Of a stretch of DNA of 64,000 nt, positions 52,101 through 61,353 are shown in pieces. Both the position numbers and the translations under genes were made by a program. The stretch covers positions 11,202,717 through 11,266,716 of the forward strand of contig CM060080.1 of assembly GCA_030533445.1 (NCBI GenBank). Reading direction: 5' to 3'. Position 1 is the first letter of the stretch. The number at the start of each line of letters is the position of its first letter. The notes beneath the pieces were generated by a model that worked only from the letters and a program-made list of their open reading frames with translations, was not told where the DNA came from and ran no database searches. The stretch is from Cyprinodon diabolis (taxonomy: Eukaryota > Chordata > Actinopteri > Cyprinodontiformes > Cyprinodontidae).

Positions 52101-55100
52101 GGGGTGTAATAAGATATTTATACTGCGAGTCTGAATGTCTGGTGAGTTCGGAAAGCAACTGGGAACCACCCCCCCTGCTACCAGCAGGCTCTTTGATTAC
52201 AATCTGACACCTGGCCTCTGGTCAGGCAACCGCCATTAAATCAGTCTGACAGGTCATCAGCTCATGTACATCCAACATGCAAAAGTCTGGGAAATAAATC
52301 TCATGTTTACAAGCAAGCAAACACAGAAATAAGCACTTGTTTCACACAATCCCGACACATTCATTTTGGAAAATATTCAGTAATTTCAGTTGAAACAAGA
52401 CAAAAATGTGAGCTGCTAATAAATACATTAAATAAAAGATAAAATTAGATACATAAGTTCATTGTCAAAAGATCTCATTAATACTATAAACCTGTCAGAA
52501 AACAAAAACAGGCATCATAACCTATTTCGTTTGCAATTAATTAGAAAATCTAAAGAGAATCAAACATGGGGAACTTACCGGTGTGCCAAACATACTGCAC
52601 CCACACATAGGTACTGGCAGCAAAGAACAGCCATTGGACCGGGATGAAGAGGAGGCAAATGATGTCAGAGGTAAACGCCACGCAAACAAAGAATACTGAA
52701 AACGCCTGTAACAGAAAGCAGAGGAGACACTAAGACTCCCAGTACAAAATGACATATATAGATCCACCATACTCTCTTAATAGTTATCATTATTAAAAAT
52801 CTCATTTTAAGAAAGTATGAAGGAGAACATTTGTTCGTGAAATGTAACAAAGTCTTAAACAAACTGTCATTTTGTACACACACAGGGTGCATACAAGACG
52901 AAATTTCATTCAGTACAGCTTCAAGACATTTCCATTATTCTTAAAGTGCAGCACTGATAAAATGTAAACATTATGTTCAAATGTAAACATAAGACTGAGG
53001 TATGATTTACAGTTTTTCCAACATTCAGCGGTTTTTCCCCCATTTTATTCGACATTCAGCTGCAGATAAAGACCACTGGAGGCTGGTAGAGATTTAGCTT
53101 TGAATAAGAATGTCTAAAAAAACAAAAGGAATGCCAGTAAAACTCATGTGAAAATAATACCTTCTGGTTCTCTGTCATCTCATGGAGAAACATAACAAAC
53201 ACTGACACCAAATATTCAAAGAAGAACAGGCTGAGTTTTTTATGAGTATGAAATGAAAAACAGAGCTTTGTTAAATTAACTTCAGCTTCTATTATATAGC
53301 TATATATCTATATATCTATATATCTATATATATATATATATATATATATAAGTCGTGGAAATCTGATCAGAGCTAAATATTTTCATCATTAAGGAAAATA
53401 CGGCTATAAGACGGGGAGGCACAAATAAAATCCATGTTTTTATTGTAGATTATTTTATATACACAGCGAATAAATTATGAGAAATATGGATTTAAATGTT
53501 AGCTTGTTAGCAAGCTTGACTTTTTATGGAGTAAATAAAAACTAGGGGTGTAAATCACATCCATCATGGCGATTCGATTCAGTATCGATTTCCTGACCCA
53601 ACGATTCGATTATTTTCGATACTCAAGAATACACCACGATTCGATTCGATTAATCGATTAATTTTTTTTTTTATTATTATTATTTTTTTTACACCTTACA
53701 GGCTAAACAAAGTTTCAAGTTTGAAATAGATCAATGAAAGCTGTAATATCATTATGCATTTTCTTTAGAAACAACAGCAAATAACAGAAGTAGAAAAGTT
53801 GCATCAAAAAATACTGCAAAAATACTGCACAATATCAGTGTAATGAGTTCAATGCAATACCTCGGCTCCAGAGAAACTGTCCAACATATTTTTTTAGAAT
53901 GTAATAAATATACTCAGGAAAGAGAGATGTTGCTTAGAGAGTTAGACAGGAATAAAAATAAACTACATATAAGGGAATTGTTTCAAAGGTAATCTGGGGA
54001 TGTAGTTTTTGGGAGTATTTTTTATTTTCTAAGAAGAACGGGTATTTTAGGGAGAATATTATAGTTTGTCTGGTCCATACTCCATTCTGGAAGGTGGCGG
54101 TAATGCACCTATAAGTTGTTTGCCAACCACCATTAAAAAAAAGAAGAAGAAGAAGGCTCCAGAGTGTCGACGTCACCGCCCCCTTGAGAGACGCTCCGCT
54201 GCTCCTCTCCCAGATTGTAGCTGACCGCAAACAGTGCAGCAGACAGGAGGCCGGCTTGTTTTGTTTTTATGACCGAAATTGCGGAAAACAACTCGTGAAG
54301 TTTGACCCGCTAGAAGAGCGAGGTGCGCGAGAACGCTGGGACCCTTTTTCCAGCTGGATCTCCGCTCTTTTTGGCCCTCGTGTCCCTCCGTCGTCGGACT
54401 AAACTCGTCCCCACTTCCTCACCGCCTCGGCCGTATCTAGACCCACAGTGTGTAGCTCAGACCACGCTTAAATACTGAGCATAATTTAAAAATGTCTGTA
54501 TCAAGCTTACTGCAACACACTGCTGTAAGAGTATAACCAGGAAGCGCGGTAGGAGGGCAAAATAGGTTTAGCGGCACCGCAGCACGGGAGGAGAATTACG
54601 CCCAGGAGCAAATGGATAAAAAATAGACCGGAGGAAAAAAAAAAAACATGAATCGATTATCTTGCGGACGTGTCGATGCATCGGATCGTCGGCTTTTGGA
54701 TCGATGCATCGATACAAAACGATTATTATTTACACCCCTAATAAAAACTAAAATCTACTCTTAGTAAACTTTGAAGCCATGCCACTATTTCAAGTTATTC
54801 GATGATAACTTTCATATTTACCCGTTGGAAAGTGACACGCTAAAGATAAAACATTGATCAAACTAAATATATTCAGATTAGCCTAAAAATCACCAGAGAA
54901 GAGAAAGTTTTAACTTGGAAAGACCAGAAAAACACTGGACTTGATGAAGAGTAGGGATTAGGGCTGGGCCAGTATTTGCATTTGCAATATAATCGCAATT
55001 TAACAAAACACTATTTTCAGATCACAGAGGAAACCAATTATAATCACACTATATTTAACAAGTGTAAGACACTGCAGTTCACGCTCGGCGGTAAAACACA

Positions 55101-58100
55101 TTAAGTGTCTTTGTCGTCACAATGAAAGGTATTTTTGCAGCTAGCATGCAGCTCTGTGCACACAAGTAGAAGCCCTTTTAGACACAAAGACGACAGTAAA
55201 GTCCTACAACAAATGACTCTGGATAAGAAGGATTTCAAAAACTGAAAGGCGGGGGTGAACAAAAAAAAAACCTGGCAAGTTTGGGTTTAGGGCTAAGGAA
55301 ATCCGAAATAAAACCGCAAATGCAATTCTGTTAAAAAAATTGCAATTTAGATTTTTGGCAAAATGGTTCAGCCCTAGTTCGGATAACTCTAAAATAAGTC
55401 TTGATTCAGCCAAGGTGGTTTCTTCAAATAAAAATGTAAATCTGCACAATAAATTCTGACTAAGTCTGCATGACTGGACTGCATTAGTTATTCATGTATA
55501 AAATCTAACAGATCTGATTAATAAACACATGAATATAAATCCTTGACAAAACATTTTTTTCTCTAAGACAGGATCTGTTGTGAGTTTTTGTTTTATACAG
55601 AAAATGAGTTGAAAACAAACTAAAGAATTACTGGTGAGAAGTTAGAGGGCATATTGGGTTAGCTTTGCATGGTGGGGAAAAAAGGTAACAATAAGCTTTT
55701 CAAAATAATATCAGTTACTTCAGGTACTCTACAGAAACGAGGAAATAATTGTGATAAGGTCAGAAATACTTTTATTACACAGTGAAGTTAAAACACTTCC
55801 TGATTTTATGCTCGTTTCCATTCTATTGTAAAAATGAAAGCTGTTTTTTAAATGTTCAATTCAACAGTCACATCACATTTAACAGTTCAGATAAAAATCA
55901 TATTGCAAGAAATTGTGAGTTCCTTCTGTTTTAGCAATAGATAAGGCTGGTAGATTTGGGTAAAAATATATATCTATTTGTTTTTTTCATACCAAATAGG
56001 ATTAATCTTTTTCCTCCCTTAAGATTCATAACAGCAAATGACAAACTTTTATTTCAATCAGCCCCTTTAAAAAGTGACCTTAATTTAGAAAACTAAATTC
56101 AAACTGTGAAACATGCACCTAAAGCATGTCTGTTTCACAACAAACAATAATATAACACAGTAAATGTTTGCAAGTGGTAGGGCCGTAGATTGAGATAGTT
56201 CTTAGTTATGAACGCACATCTGAGAGCTAAATGTAAACAACTGATGTCACCCATGGAAAAAAAAAAAATCTTATATTTCAAAAACATAAAAATCTATTAA
56301 TCCCCAAGCTTTAGTAATGTATTAAAAAGATTTACATCGTGTTGGATAATTAGTCCTTTTTTGCCACTTCTTATCTTTATTCATGACATTTCGAAATTGC
56401 TTCACAACTGAGAATGAAAATAACTTTTCAGTTAAAACGAAGCTATTCTCTTCAGGTTTAAATCTGGATTTGTTTGCTCCATGATGTTTCATAACAGCTA
56501 TGTGTCACTAACCACACCCTAAGGTGACGGTGCAAACCCTCATTCAAAGTATGCTGAAAGGAAAGGTTGTTGGGGTCTATCAATTCATGCTTAAAAAGAA
56601 CTAGTTTTATTGCTCTAGATAGAAGGAAGGAACATCTTAATGGCACGTTTTGCAACATTCTTCTTTCGATTTTAAATCTGATGTACATATCTGTGTCTTA
56701 GTTGTCAGAGGGAGGAATAAACGGTTTCTGAAAGATTTGTGTTGGTGTACAAAATTTGTATAGAGGCTCTTCAATTAGTTGGTATAGTCCACATCAACTC
56801 ACCAGTCCCTGGTATCGGAAGGAGTCGTACACACTCCGCATGAAGAGCCAGAAGGGCCAGAGGTACTCAAACCTGAACTCAAGCACAAAGTCTGTCAGCA
56901 GCACCAGAGCCCACACAACCAGGAACTTCAGGTACAGGAAGGTACTGGAACAAGAAAAGAAAAAATATAGTTTTTAATCACACGTTCTTATAAAGTGCTG
57001 ATCAAAAATAACTTTCCAACATATTCTTCATAAAATAGGTGCTCCCGTCAGCTGCAACTCCTCTGCTGTTTACATGCCAGTCGTTATATTGGAGAGGAGG
57101 CTACAGTTCATGTCATTCTTCCTGAAACTGCCTTTTTTTATTGTATGTTTAATTTGGGAACAGGGAATGATAATGTCTAAGTCAACATATCTAGTATGTT
57201 CTTTACTACACATTTGTTCCCATTCCTGTTAACAGGATTTATACAGGAATGAGTAACTCTAATTTAATGCTCTTAGAAATAATTTTAATGCTATCATCAC
57301 GGTACCCATGACTCTCATATAAACACGGCAAAATCCTTCGTCACCTTTACCATCGACACCCTCCTCGTTTTCCAGCCACTTTTGTTGAAATTAGCAATTT
57401 GCAATTCTTTATTTTTTTTCTCCGCCTCGAGCTTCTTTTCCGAACATACGATCAACCGGAAGCAGTTCCTGTGCAAATATATCGCAATAATAATATTGTT
57501 TTTATAATTTTTTTTAAAATAAAGCATTTTAAATGCCACAATAATCACATTTAATTTTAATGCCAATTCAGGCCTTAATTAAAAAATTTGTAATTTAATG
57601 AGTTTTAATGATTTTTAATGAGCCGTGGAAACCCTGTGTTAAGGACAGAACCGGGACCTACAGCTGAAATTTGATTCACCTAAAGACTGAAGGATTGTTT
57701 CCAAATAAGAATTTAGGTGCAAGAGAAAATCAACTTATTTGATATGTGAGCACTTTTAAAATGTTAAGCTAAATATCTTAAAAAATTGGTAAATAATTGA
57801 TTTATCTTCGCTGAAAATTAATCAAGTTATGATAATAAATATGTTTTTAATATCTTGCCACACAGGAAAAAAAATGTAACTTTCACCTGAATAAAGAGTC
57901 TATTTCAAGTTAATCAGAGTTTTTGTTGAACTTTAGCTTAAAAAATACACTATGTACTCATCTGCAGGTAACTTATGATCAACATACATGATCCAAGAAT
58001 TATTGCTCTTCCAATACGGTAGTTACCTTATTTTCTATCCCACATACATGACTTTAAATGCTGTCGTCATGACACACCTATTTAAATCAGGTATTAGGCA

Positions 58101-60179
58101 TAATATTGTTGCACGCATGAGTTGAAGCCCATTGGCAGTGAATTCAAGTGATGCACTTATTCCAAGCATCACATTAAATTATGTATAATATAAAGATATA
58201 CTAATAAAGCGATTAAGCACTAGGCTGGGATGCTTTTACGATTATATTCAAAGAGATGTGTTGGTTGATTTTATGTTTTAGTTCTTTTATCTTCAATATT
58301 TTTTTTTATCAATTTTATAATGTTTTTATCAACCTTAATAGATTTTATGGTGTTTGCATTTCAGCTTTCATGCACTTTGGTCCTATTGGTTTATTAAAGT
58401 GCCATATAAATAAAGTCAGATTGGATCCAGATGTGACAGGGGGATTTTACTTAATGCTGTGACATTCTCACTTTTGTCTTAGTTTAAAAGGAGATATACA
58501 GTTGGATTACATACATACATATACAGTTTAATTATGAATTGTGAGCTGGTAATTCGGATGGCAGCTAAATAATTTGTAATCTGCCCAATATCTTCAGACC
58601 TCAATGCTTAACCCTTCATAGGGTAAGTTACCATTTTTGATCACTTGCATACCCCTTAGAAATTGAGTCTCCCGTCCCACAGTGAGGTCTAGAAGCACAA
58701 GATCTATACCCAGCCATTCAGCTAAGATCCTGCTACATGGCTGTACATCCTATTTTGGCATTTGAACAATTAGATTAGCCCTTGAATGAAATATTACCTA
58801 CTGTAAATTAAGTTTGGATAAAAAAGTTAACAAATAAGCTAATTGAAAAGTTAAAAAAGTAAAGTTAAAAAGTTAATAAGCCTAGTTAACCCTTTCTAGG
58901 GCGCCCAGTGAAATACTTTGAAAATAAAAATCCCTATTACCTTTGTAACATTAAAGGAACATGGATATTTTGATGGCAAAAATTAATATCAACGTAATAA
59001 CAAGAAATGGCAACTTGCCCAAATATATTAAGAAAAATAACAAAAGTTCTTCAATTAGAAATTCATGAAAAACACTGAGAGCACAAGAAACATTATTATT
59101 TTTTTTTTTTTTTTTTTGGTACAACATAACCTTAGAGGCATTAATGCTGATACTGGCACTAACATGTTGTAATTAATAAACCTAACTATAATTGTTTACT
59201 GGGCTTATTAACTTTTCAATTAGCTTTTAACTTTTTTTTCCAACTCAATTTACAGTATGTAATATGTCATTCAAGGGCTCATCTAATTGGTCAAATGCCA
59301 AAATAAGATGTGCAGCCATGTAGCAGGATCTTTGCTGAATGGATAGATATACATCTTGTGCTTCTAGATTTCACTAAATGAGCGGGGGTTTCATTCTTGT
59401 AAGGGAAATAAAGGGTTAACAAATATATTTAGGTTTATAAACTACAAAAATGTAAGTACCAGTATCTGCATTAATGTCTCTAAGGTTATGTTGGACCAAA
59501 AAAAAAAAAGTTTCTTTCACTCTCAGAGTGTTTTTCATGAATTTCTTATAGAAGCACTTTTGTTATTTTTCTTAATATATTCGGGCAAGTTTCTTGTTAT
59601 TACATTGACGTTCACTTCTGCCATCAAAATATCCATATTTTTTTTAATGTTACAAAGGAAATAAGGTCTTGTCCTGGACTGCAATAACACTATTGGCCTA
59701 TAAAGGGTAAACTAGTAGCTGATTGACTGATTGACTGGGCTATAAATAAAGGAAGCCACCCTGTCAGCTTCAGTTTAGCTCAATAGATGAACATAAACCT
59801 CCAGTGAAGCTGCCTTACAGAGGAGGCTACCTTTGACAGGAGCTTTCTGGGATTTAAACTGATATTCTGAGCTGTTGGGTTAGTAAACTGTGTATCGCTG
59901 CTCCAAAATAAACCCAATGACATAGCTCAGACCAGGCTGTAATGGGGCCTAGCAGCTTAGTTAGCTCAACAGCTAATGGTACCTGCAGCCAAATATCTAC
60001 AGCTAGCTTGTATAACAGCACCTCCCGCGGAGGCGGCTCACTCTACGCGGTCCAAACTTGGTCAGAGACGTGGTGTTTAGTTTGTTCCGTGGAAGTTACC
60101 TGCCGTATATCCCCTCGGTGATTCGGTTCCGTTTTAAGGGCCGTCTTAGTTTGCTGCAGTCCGCATTGCGCCGCTTCAT
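41224..60179 (-). CDS. maco1: Macoilin, complete (11 coding exons)
   Basis: ER-associated multi-pass membrane protein with a long C-terminal coiled coil; the family is linked to neuronal excitability in worms and is neuron-enriched in vertebrates. Exons in order: 60179-60100, 56944-56803, 52705-52579, 50811-50688, 46577-46399, 45821-45272, 42495-42337, 42143-41961, 41886-41766, 41688-41514, 41426-41224. The lengths total 2043 nt, an open frame of 680 codons plus TGA, close to the human protein (about 664). It begins MKRRNADCSKLRRPLKRNR. Hydrophobic segments lie in residues about 28-155 (exons 2-4), an arginine/lysine-rich linker in exon 5, a low-complexity Ser/Asn region in exon 6, and heptad-rich helices in residues about 400-625. 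It ends SVYQPLKK. All introns are GT-AG with matching phases. Formerly TMEM57. It is divergent from the Rh gene on its right. Confidence 0.97.
41514..41688 (-). CDS. maco1: maco1 exon 10
   Basis: Starts after ATATTTCAG and ends CAAG|GTGCGC. It encodes ELHKYKENEKDTEVLMSALS through RQLEIAQ, residues 556-613, a segment almost identical to mammalian macoilin. Confidence 0.95.
41766..41886 (-). CDS. maco1: maco1 exon 9
   Basis: Starts after ATCTTCCAG and ends CAG|GTAAAC. It encodes GECTDTLRRRITELEAEGKK through LEIQVQ, residues 515-555, coiled coil. Confidence 0.95.
41961..42143 (-). CDS. maco1: maco1 exon 8
   Basis: Starts after ATGCCCTAG and ends TCTAG|GTACGT. It encodes LHNAVQAKQKDKQTVGQLEK through KKLEEATAARAVALAAAS, residues 454-514, coiled coil. 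Confidence 0.95.
42337..42495 (-). CDS. maco1: maco1 exon 7
   Basis: Starts after TGGCACAG and ends AACAA|GTAAGA. It encodes LEQDIKKLKADLQASRQ through NELLQNK, residues 401-453, the start of the coiled coil. Confidence 0.95.
42793..42830. repeat. Perfect 38-bp palindrome
   Basis: Two 18-base arms, left arm CCTACATGTTATGAATGC, around a TA centre, with no mismatch; it lies in maco1 intron 6. Confidence 0.97.
43121..43167. repeat. (TA)n microsatellite, left part
   Basis: 47 bp of pure TA alternation that continues at 43987-44010 beyond an inserted hAT element. Confidence 0.95.
43168..43986. mobile_element. hAT element with BED-finger exon, internally deleted
   Basis: 819 bp. Left end TAGGGGTGGAACGG; right end, inverted, TAGGGATGGGACGA; 8-bp ATATATAT on both sides. 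Inserted in a TA microsatellite. The interior encodes a minus-strand BED-type zinc finger start. Confidence 0.85.
43546..43872 (-). pseudogene. hAT transposase N-terminal (BED finger) fragment
   Basis: The minus-strand ORF contains SAVWERFAFRVTYDDGGKK and ATVCKHCATRF, resembling BED zinc fingers (aromatic-rich start, CxxC) of ZBED-type hAT transposases. The HxxxH part and the DDE/dimerisation domains are missing, so it cannot encode an active enzyme. Confidence 0.7.
44017..44887 (+). mobile_element. CAGGGGTTGA-family DNA element, copy 2
   Basis: Starts CAGGGGTTGACGTTAAGG and ends TTAACATCAAGCCCTG. Colinear with 21624-22453, with small indels and an extra TACTACTACTAC run. No transposase. Confidence 0.78.
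44893..44996 (+). mobile_element. Truncated TAGTGTTGCA-type MITE
   Basis: Right end GGCATCGGTGCAACACTA preceded by TGGTATCGGCCAATACTGCA, as in 18172-18542. The left half is missing. Confidence 0.7.
45272..45821 (-). CDS. maco1: maco1 exon 6 (low-complexity linker)
   Basis: Starts after TCCATACAG and ends GTTAG|GTAGGA. It is the largest exon (550 nt), residues 218-400. It holds ANKKASVPLPELEYREKGK, a serine run (about nine in a row with one interruption), STGKNEKKHKL and CIPNNELKKPEALV. The Ser-rich linker is expected to be disordered. Confidence 0.93.
46399..46577 (-). CDS. maco1: maco1 exon 5
   Basis: Starts after CTCCATAG and ends GAAG|GTAAGA. It encodes CIGYPVVTLGFGFKSYVSYK through QRQERETEE, residues 158-217, with the basic MRLRKQK stretch after the membrane region. 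Confidence 0.95.
46640..48705. mobile_element. ATTAATCGATTA-type hAT element with large internal insertions
   Basis: Left end TAGGGCTGCAACTAATGATT; right end AATCTGATTGTTTAAGCCCTA. Flanks GTTACAAT and GCGACAAT are a 6/8 target match. Recognisable family sequence is only 46640-46760 and about 48440-48705; the middle holds unrelated repeats including 46898-47653. Confidence 0.6.
46898..47653 (+). repeat. Dispersed repeat, copy 1
   Basis: Shares GCGAGGGCCGGCCCTCCTTA, ATGCAGTATATATAG and AATCCTTGCAACAAACTAAA with 63610-64000. Confidence 0.8.
49590..50000 (+). repeat. Dispersed repeat, second copy
   Basis: Relative of 32430-32945 with TTTTCCACAATGGCGGTCAT and AAATACGCATAGAGTAGAGC. The overlapping minus-strand ORFs here are repeat-derived. 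Confidence 0.75.
50137..50356. mobile_element. hAT-like MITE, 220 bp
   Basis: Ends CAGAGGTGGGCAATTCCAG and, inverted, CAGGGGTGGGCAATTCCAG. Target CTTTACAT/CTCTACAT (7 of 8). Confidence 0.85.
50688..50811 (-). CDS. maco1: maco1 exon 4
   Basis: Starts after TTGATGCAG and ends CACTG|GTGAGC. It encodes RGVCLPTVSLWILFVYIEAA through CRPFAAH, residues 117-157. Confidence 0.95.
51075..51924 (+). mobile_element. TTAA-bounded element carrying a P2X7-like first exon
   Basis: 850 bp with 12-bp termini AGTCGTAGGGAA and TTCCCTACGACT, each bordered by TTAA (51071-51074, 51925-51928). The interior has a GC box, an ATTGG and an acidic ORF with a splice donor. It lies in maco1 intron 3. piggyBac and Kolobok elements both use TTAA. 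Confidence 0.65.
51335..51623 (+). CDS. Orphan first exon of a P2X7-intracellular-domain-like protein
   Basis: Opens MTLSRNAMERGNMQEEES and continues through a strongly acidic stretch to GLQPYMFEPLPRN, then DVHPREHWDETQWE and donor AAA|GTAAAT. The short PYMFEP motif is one I associate with the N terminus of the many teleost proteins carrying the P2X7 C-terminal ballast-like domain. A second ATG at 51356 has a better Kozak context (GCCATGG). Upstream lie GGGGGCGGG (about 51180) and ATTGG (51162). No downstream exon with the cysteine-rich domain was found before 52500, so this is probably a mobile-element-carried fragment, possibly transcribed. Function unknown. Confidence 0.4.
52579..52705 (-). 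CDS. maco1: maco1 exon 3
   Basis: Starts after TGTTACAG and ends ACCG|GTAAGT. It encodes AFSVFFVCVAFTSDIIC through VQYVWHT, residues 75-116, hydrophobic membrane segments. Confidence 0.95.
53292..53350. repeat. TA/TATC-rich microsatellite
   Basis: Alternating TA with interspersed TATC units, in maco1 intron 2. Confidence 0.95.
53860..54157 (+). mobile_element. LINE 3' end nested in a hAT element
   Basis: GGTGGCGGTAATGCACCTAT and TTGTTTGCCAACCACCATT, then an A-rich AAGAAGAAGAAG tail, the usual end of a teleost LINE. 5'-truncated, with no complete ORF. Confidence 0.7.
54180..54480 (-). repeat. Dispersed repeat, third copy (reverse)
   Basis: Complement of parts of 32430-32945 and 49590-50000 (GCCTCGGCCGTATCTAGACC, AGCGAGGTGCGCGAGAACGC). 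Lies inside the hAT element. Confidence 0.65.
54959..55376. mobile_element. hAT-like MITE, 418 bp
   Basis: Ends TAGGGCTGGGCCA and TGGTTCAGCCCTA. Flanks GTAGGGAT and GTTCGGAT agree at 6 of 8 bases. Confidence 0.7.
55377..58607. other. maco1 introns 2/1 outside exon 2: nothing further recognised
   Basis: Apart from exon 2 (56803-56944) the sequence is AT-rich and without clear termini, tRNA boxes or conserved coding segments. Confidence 0.45.
56803..56944 (-). CDS. maco1: maco1 exon 2
   Basis: Starts after TTGTTCCAG and ends CTG|GTGAGT. It encodes STFLYLKFLVVWALV through SFRYQGL, residues 27-74, the first transmembrane segments. Confidence 0.95.
58612..59707 (-). mobile_element. TTAA-target (piggyBac-like) element, outer interrupted copy
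   Basis: Left end CCCTTCATAGGG after TTAA (58608-58611). Right end CCTATAAAGGG before TAAA, a decayed target. Split by the inner copy at 58890-59415. In maco1 intron 1. Confidence 0.75.
58890..59415 (+). mobile_element. TTAA-target (piggyBac-like) element, inner copy
   Basis: CCCTTTCTAGGGC to AAATAAAGGG, with TTAA on both sides (58886-58889, 59416-59419). Opposite orientation to the outer copy; colinear with 62896-63307. Confidence 0.82.
60100..60179 (-). CDS. maco1: maco1 exon 1 (coding part)
   Basis: ATG at 60179-60177, encoding MKRRNADCSKLRRPLKRNR through EGIYG plus two bases of a serine codon, then donor GTAACT. Residues 1-26, a basic cytosolic N terminus. Confidence 0.95.
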
Positions 60180-61202
60180 CCTCCTCCCCTTGGCTTCGGC
60201 CTTCGAGTAACAGCTATAATCTTATCCAGTTTTCTTGCGTATAATTACAGTGATAATAAATAAAATAAGCGTGGTGTGTGTGTATGTTGCTGTTGTTATT
60301 ATTATACCCCCCCTCCCCTGCTGAACAGAAAGAAATAAATAAAGGACTCAGTTCAGGATCCTCCTCTTTTTTTGTTAGCGCACGCTCATTAAGCACAAAC
60401 CGCGCTTGGTTGTATGTACGTGACGTTGACGGACAGCCGGGACAGCCAATGAGCTTTTCTGTGTTCTTTGACTGAGCGGTTCACTGACCAATCAGGTTTC
60501 ACCAAAGGAGCTCGCTCTCTTCTGTCACAGACAACGAAGGAACTGCGTTTAGAGCGTCTCACCAACCAGCCAATCATATCTCTTGTGAACAAATCCACGA
60601 AAGCTGATCAACCAATTAAAAACTGAAAGGGGCGGGATATTTCCAGAAGGCTTTTTGGTGTTATTATGAGCAAGAATGTATTGCCGGTGATGCAAAATGT
60701 TCTTTTTGTCACTTACAAAAACAGCCATTCCACCAATTGAGGCTATTTACATCAGGGGCCTCTGTGAATGGACAGACAGGGCCAAAGGCGCTGAATATAT
60801 GCTTTGTTTAAGATAGCATGTGAGAAAAAAGATAAGAAATGAGAAAATGTTAATATGTAAAGTTGGTATATATAGTAGATTTTTTTAAATAGCCAATAAA
60901 ATGTATCTAAAACAGAAAACAATAATAATCATCACGTCTTTATTGAATCATTTGAAGAGATGTATGCAAATCAACATTATTTTGGTTTACATTTTTGGTC
61001 ATAATACATGTAAACATAACCATTTTTTAAAAATTATTATTCGATTATACATGGAAGAGTTGGGTTCTTTTATTATCACTTTTTAAAATATACAGACATG
61101 TGTTCCTGTCCATCAGCTGATAAAGAGCTGAGTGGGTTGCGCCCAGTTTCAAACCGTCTTGGCAAACATCTATGTGTCAAAGCAGAAAAAAACACTGACC
61201 AA
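60180..61202. promoter_or_regulatory. Shared head-to-head intergenic region of maco1 and rhd
   Basis: This is the 1.02 kb between the two start codons. The macoilin side is GC-richer. Four CCAAT pentamers lie on the plus strand at 60446, 60488, 60570 and 60612, spaced 42, 82 and 42 bp. Near the rhd start are two TGATAA-type GATA sites, 61073-61078 (reverse) and 61118-61123 (forward), which fits erythroid control of Rh genes. Promoter function is inferred. Confidence 0.55.
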
Positions 61203-61353
61203 ATGGCTCCTAAATACGCTCCAAGCCTTCGCTCCCGCTTGGCTCCTATACTTCTTATTCTGCAAACTGGATTCTTTGTCATAGCTGCACTTTGCTTTGA
61301 GTACAAACAGTTCATCAGACTTGACAGGGAGGCCTTCATCGACTTTTACCCAG
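61203..61353 (+). CDS. rhd: rhd exon 1
   Basis: ATG to CCAG|GTAAGG. Residues 1-50, from MAPKYAPSLRSR through AFIDFYP: first transmembrane helix and extracellular loop. Confidence 0.93.

Larger units (their letters stand above)
53543..54740. mobile_element. hAT-like element, 1198 bp, with nested insertions
   Basis: Exact 8-bp duplication ATAAAAAC (53535-53542, 54741-54748). Ends TAGGGGTGTAAATCAC and ATTTACACCCCTA. The related 507-bp element at 22789 lacks the middle, which here holds a LINE tail and a dispersed-repeat fragment. Confidence 0.9.

Noticed and set aside
61098..61202. Upstream in-frame ATG extending the Rh protein by 35 residues
   Set aside because: The extension has no family match, while 61203 gives the usual Rh N terminus.
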